Below, one piece after another: positions 24,736 through 28,581 of a DNA stretch of 28,581 bases. Where the stretch lies: assembly GCA_035361075.1 (NCBI GenBank), contig DAOSBX010000041.1, forward strand, positions 1 through 28,581, in the 5' to 3' direction. Below the pieces are notes generated by a model that ran no database searches, was not told the origin of the DNA, and worked only from the letters and a program-made list of their open reading frames with translations. The DNA comes from Candidatus Hydrogenedens sp. Lineage in GTDB: Bacteria; Hydrogenedentota; Hydrogenedentia; Hydrogenedentales; Hydrogenedentaceae. Position numbers and translations under genes: made by a program. The number at the start of each line of letters is the position of its first letter. Positions within the stretch are counted from its first letter, which is position 1.

Positions 24736-25611
24736 TTATAGCGATTTTTGTTTCCCGTACTTATTTAACAAACGTAAAACCGCATATTGATCCTCCACAT
24801 CCTCAAAATAATATCCATAGGGTTCTCTCAACCGACAAAAGAACCAGAGAAAAAGTCGTATGATATAGACAAGGTCAAAACGGTTATGTTCGATAATTTT
24901 TAGTGCATATTTATGGTCTTTGGTTGTAATAAAGTTCTTCCAATACTCGGGGATCTTATAACTGGGTATGTCGTTTCTATACTCATTAAACACCCATTCC
25001 GTTACCGTTTTCAGCCTACAATTCGGCGTTCTATCCTTAAAAAAACGGCGGGCAGATACGTACATATCCAAATAATCTATCGTATCGAAATTAAAGCCCA
25101 ATCTATGCCACTCACACAATTTCTTTAAATAATTCACATCAAACGGTTTCACATTATACCCCGATATGTACGAGAACCGTTTGAATCGTTTTAATGTAGC
25201 ATGAAGCATCGCCTTCTCATACTTTACATCCGTTAGAAAAAATTGCTCCAAATGAAACATACCACCTCGATAAAATGCTAATCCCACTAACACACAGTTA
25301 TCTTCGGGAGTTGCTTGTAATGAAGTAGTCTCAATATCTAAAAACAAAATATTTTTTACATGTAAATTTTCAAACTTCTTACATGTGGTCAGCAATGATA
25401 CCGTTTCTGGCGTCAATCGTACCAAGTCATAAATCGACTTCCCATTCGTATTAATCCGAATCGGCCTATAAATATAAATAAACTTGCCAAATCGATTCTT
25501 TACCAACCTACCACAAGGTAATGGATTATCTGTACAACCAGCCCGCAATACTCGAAAACTACTTCGCGCAGAAAAAAGCCCTTTAAACCATTCAATAATA
25601 CTTATATCCAT
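24736..25611 (-). CDS. YprB-like DEDD 3'-5' exonuclease (RNase H-like fold)
   Basis: A 291-residue protein with the three exonuclease motifs of the DnaQ/RNase H-like superfamily: ExoI FLDIETTSL (Asp92, Glu94), ExoII GYNVKPFDVNYL (Asp158) and ExoIII HNRFDLVYI (His242, Asp246). The order and the DEDDh-like HxxxD motif fit the YprB_RNaseH-like family, predicted to degrade single-stranded nucleic acid with two metal ions. The N-terminal 80 residues (GCTDNPLPCGRLVKN...IYIYRPI) resemble the short lead-in domain seen in such proteins, without a helicase or TPR extension. No clear ribosome site precedes the ATG at 25611. It is monocistronic and ends toward the bidirectional terminator. Confidence 0.8.
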   Translation of the reverse strand: MDISIIEWFKGLFSARSSFRVLRAGCTDNPLPCGRLVKNRFGKFIYIYRPIRINTNGKSIYDLVRLTPETVSLLTTCKKFENLHVKNILFLDIETTSLQATPEDNCVLVGLAFYRGGMFHLEQFFLTDVKYEKAMLHATLKRFKRFSYISGYNVKPFDVNYLKKLCEWHRLGFNFDTIDYLDMYVSARRFFKDRTPNCRLKTVTEWVFNEYRNDIPSYKIPEYWKNFITTKDHKYALKIIEHNRFDLVYIIRLFLWFFCRLREPYGYYFEDVEDQYAVLRLLNKYGKQKSL

Positions 25612-25803
25612 TTTTTTATAATAGCTATTTTAATTTCTCGTTATTTTTCAGCATACATATTACTAGAAACAAAAGCACAATATAATACAGGATAGTAAAA
25701 GAGATGTTTAAAGTTCAAAACAATCTGTATAATGTAACTATAAACAAACTTTAAGCCTACATTACTACAGAACCATATCTCCCCCTCCCTCATATCAATT
25801 CAA

Positions 25804-26162
25804 TGGTGGAGGCGGCGGGAATCGAACCCGCGTCCGAAGATGTTTCAGTGCAGACCTACTACATGCTTAGCCCATCCTTTATAGATTCGCCATTGCGGAG
25901 CGCCTCAGGGCGGGCTCACCGCAACCGCTATGCGGAAAAGTTACTGCCTTCCGAGCACCGCAACTCCCGAAAGGACAGACCTGCTGGTTGACGCCCCATT
26001 CCGTTAGCAGGCAATCACGGGTGGGACGCGCTGCGCGTATTAGGCAGCGAGGGCCAATTCTTGATTGGCAGTTGTTTGCGACCGGCTTTTTACGAGGCCA
26101 ACCGGTCAACCTCGGCATGCATTCCACACCTCAACCATCCCCGTCGAAACCTTTTCGCCCCC
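25804..26162 (-). ncRNA. ssrA: transfer-messenger RNA (tmRNA)
   Basis: Read on the minus strand, the 5' end GGGGGCGAAAAGGTTTCGAC and the 3' end GGTTCGATTCCCGCCGCCTCCACCA (in two parts, T-arm then acceptor) form a tRNA-like domain. GGGGGCG pairs with CGCCTCC (one G-U), the T-loop is TTCGATT, and CCA is encoded. The length of 359 bases is normal for a one-piece tmRNA. The tag-coding part ends at a TAA (26040-26042) preceded in frame by ...Q-E-L-A-L-A-A, the expected C-terminal degradation signal. Resume at GCC 26069 gives ANQELALAA. The alternative GCA at 26079, in the more E. coli-like GTC-GCA-AAC context, is out of frame with that stop. tmRNA rescues stalled ribosomes with SmpB. All ORFs overlapping this stretch are spurious. 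Confidence 0.95.
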
Positions 26163-26189
26163 AGCAATAACCTATTATTCAATTGTTGT

Positions 26190-26219
26190 ATTATATTATA
26201 CGATATTTGACACCAAAAA
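26190..26219 (-). promoter_or_regulatory. probable tmRNA promoter
   Basis: On the minus strand, TTTTTG (26219-26214) and TATAAT (26195-26190) are 18 bases apart. A second TATAAT overlaps at 26200-26195. The mature tmRNA 5' end at 26162 is 27 bases past the -10, which leaves a short 5' precursor that RNase P would remove. The -35 match is weak. Confidence 0.4.
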
Positions 26220-26338
26220 TTTTACTAAACAACATAAAAATTTTTTAATATTTTTTCATCACTCTCAATAAAGTATAATAAAACATTAACCAACATAGAC
26301 TTACATCCAGAAAAAAAATATATATAGGAAACACAAAT

Positions 26339-28579
26339 ATGAAACAATTATCCATGAACTCTCGAAAAACAATATATCTTCAACTCACCTTAACTTTCTT
26401 TCTCCTACTAATCAGCACAACTACAAAAGGTATAGAGAACGATTTATTATCCTTATCCACAACAATAGACCCACTCACCCGATATATTCATATCACATAT
26501 ACAGTCCCCGCAGATGCTCCCAATGAAATCATAGTTTTATGCTCATGGTCTCCCATAGGCAAAAATGAATGGCGACCCGCCAAAGTAACCCCGTTCATCT
26601 CCGAAATGGCACTGCGTTTGGTTAGAGATGAAGAATGGCAAGAATGGACCTTTCAAGGTCGTATCAAAGAACTGTGTGCAGGAGGACTAAAACGAACAGT
26701 TGTATTTAACCCCTATCCCGAAGCACAAATTGATGGAAAGGTATCTATAGATTTCCGTATCGAAATTCAATCCCCCGACGGGAAAATCCTGAACACCCAG
26801 CAGGGACAAATACAGGCTGATAATTCCGATATAGTATATATTGAAGACTGGTCCCAGGCCCTACAAAAAGATTTAGTAACTACAGATGAACCCAAAGAAA
26901 ATGACCGAAAATGGTTCCTTAAAACAGACAGCGACCCAACCACAGCAACATTTGGTAATATACTGATAGCCAAAAAATGGCGTGACGACATATCCATACC
27001 TCAATTAACCTATCCCCTTAACCTGCACGGTTGGTATGCAGTCTTTGTCTGCACCCCTAAAGACTATTCAATCCGATTACGATTCACCGGTGACGAACGC
27101 TCCGATGTACTCAATTCCCCAAAACCATTTCAAGAAACCCTTTGGCGATGGTGTCCTTTAGACAGACAACATCTAATAATAAAACAGAACCATTACTACA
27201 CAGGCTATACCGAAAGTAGAATGGATTACATAAAATTAGTGCCTCTATCATCGGAACAGGTGCAAATCTTAGAAAACCAATTTGGCACTCCGGACAAAAT
27301 CATTGCAGGCTATTTCGAACCCTATTCATGGGCATTCTTCGAAGATATACAGGAAACCCTACAACATCGCGAACCCATCTCCGCATATAAAGAAGCCCGA
27401 ATTAATATTGTAGATATCCAGGTAGGTCGTTTCGGCATGAAAGTCGTTTACGAATCACGCCTTACCGACCAACTCCTCTACAATACCATCGGCGACCCTA
27501 TCGGCGGTGTTATCCCCCATACAAATAATGTCGGAAAAATGCAACAAATGACCAACACACTACAAACCGAACTCCAATATGCCCACGAATTAGGCTTAAC
27601 CGCACACGCCAACTTCGGCGCGACCAACTGCTACCCCGGCACACCATTACAAAGCGATATTACAAAACAACACCCCGACTGGATGACAGGTGGATTATTA
27701 CGATACGACATCCCCGAAGTCCGTCAATATATCTTATCCCTATTAAAAGAAACCCTCGAAATTGGAGCCGATGGCATCTCCATAGATTTCTGCAGATACC
27801 CCGGAGGTATTGACAAACCCGAAACATGCAACCAATTCCTGCGAGAACTCAAATCCCTCCGCAACGAATTCGCACAAAAACGCAACAAATCCATCCCACT
27901 ATTACTCCGTTTCCCCGCAAAAGGTGTAAGCCATTGGGAACAATTCGACTACAACACATGGATTCATGAAGGATTAGTTGATTACCTCTGCCCGAGCAAC
28001 ATCCAGGGCAGACATATGCACTTCGACATCACCCCATACATCGAAGCCGTTCGTGGCTCAACATGCAAACTACTCCCCGTCATTGATGGACTAAGTTGGG
28101 GACCCGAAATGCCCGCCCTATTCCTATGGCGTGTTCATCAACTCTACCAGGCAGGCACCGACGGCATTTATGTATACCAATCCGACGCACGCATCTGTAC
28201 CAACAACCGCCCCGAAGACCGACGCTGTATGCGACTCATCTCCAGTAGCGAAGCCGTCCATAACTGGTGGCAACAATACAACCAACAAAACCAACAATTC
28301 AGCCGACGCATCTGGCTACAACCATCCGAAGACGCCAACCTCGAATACCACAACTGGGAACGCTGTCGAATCTGGATAGAAGGCATCCAACCTATCGAAG
28401 TCCAGCTCCAACTCGATGCTCAACTCATCAACACCTATACCCAACCTCCCTACATCCTCGGCGGAGAAGATTACACCTACGACAACCTCATCACCCCCGG
28501 CACACACACCCTCACCATCCACGCCAAAACACAAGACACCACCCTATCCCAAACCTTCACCATCACCGGCACAAAATAA
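26339..28579 (+). CDS. secreted GHL10-like glycosidase-family protein
   Basis: A 746-residue protein with a signal peptide (hydrophobic about 12-27, cut near TTTKG). About 300 residues of beta-rich sequence follow, with an HGWYAVFVCTP segment that may be a carbohydrate-binding-like domain. A TIM-barrel region spans about 315-640 with features of the GHL10/DUF4015-type families: AHELGLTAHANFG (strand 2-3), IGADGISIDFCRYPGG (about 475-490), VDYLCPSNIQGRH, and AGTDGIYVYQSD near the end of the barrel. A C-terminal beta domain of about 90 residues closes the protein. Glycan hydrolysis outside the cytoplasm is likely; the acid/base pair was not assigned. AGGA lies 9 bases before the ATG. The 3' end becomes extremely C-rich. 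The stop codon is 2 bases before the window end. Confidence 0.75.
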   Translation: MKQLSMNSRKTIYLQLTLTFFLLLISTTTKGIENDLLSLSTTIDPLTRYIHITYTVPADAPNEIIVLCSWSPIGKNEWRPAKVTPFISEMALRLVRDEEWQEWTFQGRIKELCAGGLKRTVVFNPYPEAQIDGKVSIDFRIEIQSPDGKILNTQQGQIQADNSDIVYIEDWSQALQKDLVTTDEPKENDRKWFLKTDSDPTTATFGNILIAKKWRDDISIPQLTYPLNLHGWYAVFVCTPKDYSIRLRFTGDERSDVLNSPKPFQETLWRWCPLDRQHLIIKQNHYYTGYTESRMDYIKLVPLSSEQVQILENQFGTPDKIIAGYFEPYSWAFFEDIQETLQHREPISAYKEARINIVDIQVGRFGMKVVYESRLTDQLLYNTIGDPIGGVIPHTNNVGKMQQMTNTLQTELQYAHELGLTAHANFGATNCYPGTPLQSDITKQHPDWMTGGLLRYDIPEVRQYILSLLKETLEIGADGISIDFCRYPGGIDKPETCNQFLRELKSLRNEFAQKRNKSIPLLLRFPAKGVSHWEQFDYNTWIHEGLVDYLCPSNIQGRHMHFDITPYIEAVRGSTCKLLPVIDGLSWGPEMPALFLWRVHQLYQAGTDGIYVYQSDARICTNNRPEDRRCMRLISSSEAVHNWWQQYNQQNQQFSRRIWLQPSEDANLEYHNWERCRIWIEGIQPIEVQLQLDAQLINTYTQPPYILGGEDYTYDNLITPGTHTLTIHAKTQDTTLSQTFTITGTK

Positions 28580-28581
28580 TA

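Noticed and set aside
25803..26271. Several ORFs of 60-80 aa on both strands, including one starting MVEAAGIEPASED
   Set aside because: They lie on or across the tmRNA. The peptide is the familiar false translation of the antisense of a tRNA-like 3' end.

Overview
The window comes from an AT-rich bacterium with a large secreted and cell-surface repertoire. A DUF1559-type pseudopilin, a Tat-signal DegT-family aminotransferase, a secreted SMP-30 protein, an FG-GAP propeller, a GHL10-like glycosidase and a giant beta-helix/Ig-like surface protein together suggest Candidatus Hydrogenedentota or a neighbouring PVC/Planctomycetes-like lineage. That placement is inferred from gene content, not from a marker gene. 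Most of the + strand is richer in C than G whichever way the genes point, which suggests a replication-strand skew. The giant gene at 20382-24449 and, less clearly, the MFS fragment at the left edge break this trend.

Layout. 1-1125: the 3' part of an MFS transporter and a 46-aa single-span membrane peptide. 1132-4038 (minus): a compact cluster transcribed lipoprotein -> 5-formyl-THF cyclo-ligase -> alpha/beta hydrolase -> O-methyltransferase. 4181-5230: a type II secretion-like pseudopilin gene with its own terminator. 5352-7666: pdxA (vitamin B6) followed 5 bases later by a secreted seven-repeat FG-GAP protein. 7698-13011 (minus): a hydrolase-fold protein that appears to have lost its catalytic residues, then the classic MoxR ATPase - DUF58 - TgpA-type transglutaminase membrane module. 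13170-16301: a secreted SMP-30 lactonase-like protein (minus), a HisJ/K-type PHP phosphatase (plus) and a membrane-anchored Asp-box propeller (minus). 16417-19880 (plus): Tat-signal PLP aminotransferase, aldehyde dehydrogenase and a YtxJ-type thiol protein. 19881-24538: an AT-rich spacer, a good sigma70-like promoter, a ~240-base leader containing a short ORF, the 1355-aa surface protein with an IPVTG C-terminal anchor, and a strong bidirectional terminator. 24736-28579: a YprB-like DEDD exonuclease (minus), tmRNA (minus) and a secreted GHL10-like protein (plus).

The points most worth following are: two competing reading frames for the tmRNA tag; the degenerate hydrolase beside the MoxR module; the LPXTG-like anchor on a giant protein of unusual composition together with its long leader; the bacillithiol-linked YtxJ protein; and the extreme C-over-G bias at the 3' end of the last gene. 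No CRISPR array, transposase, integrase or tRNA was seen.
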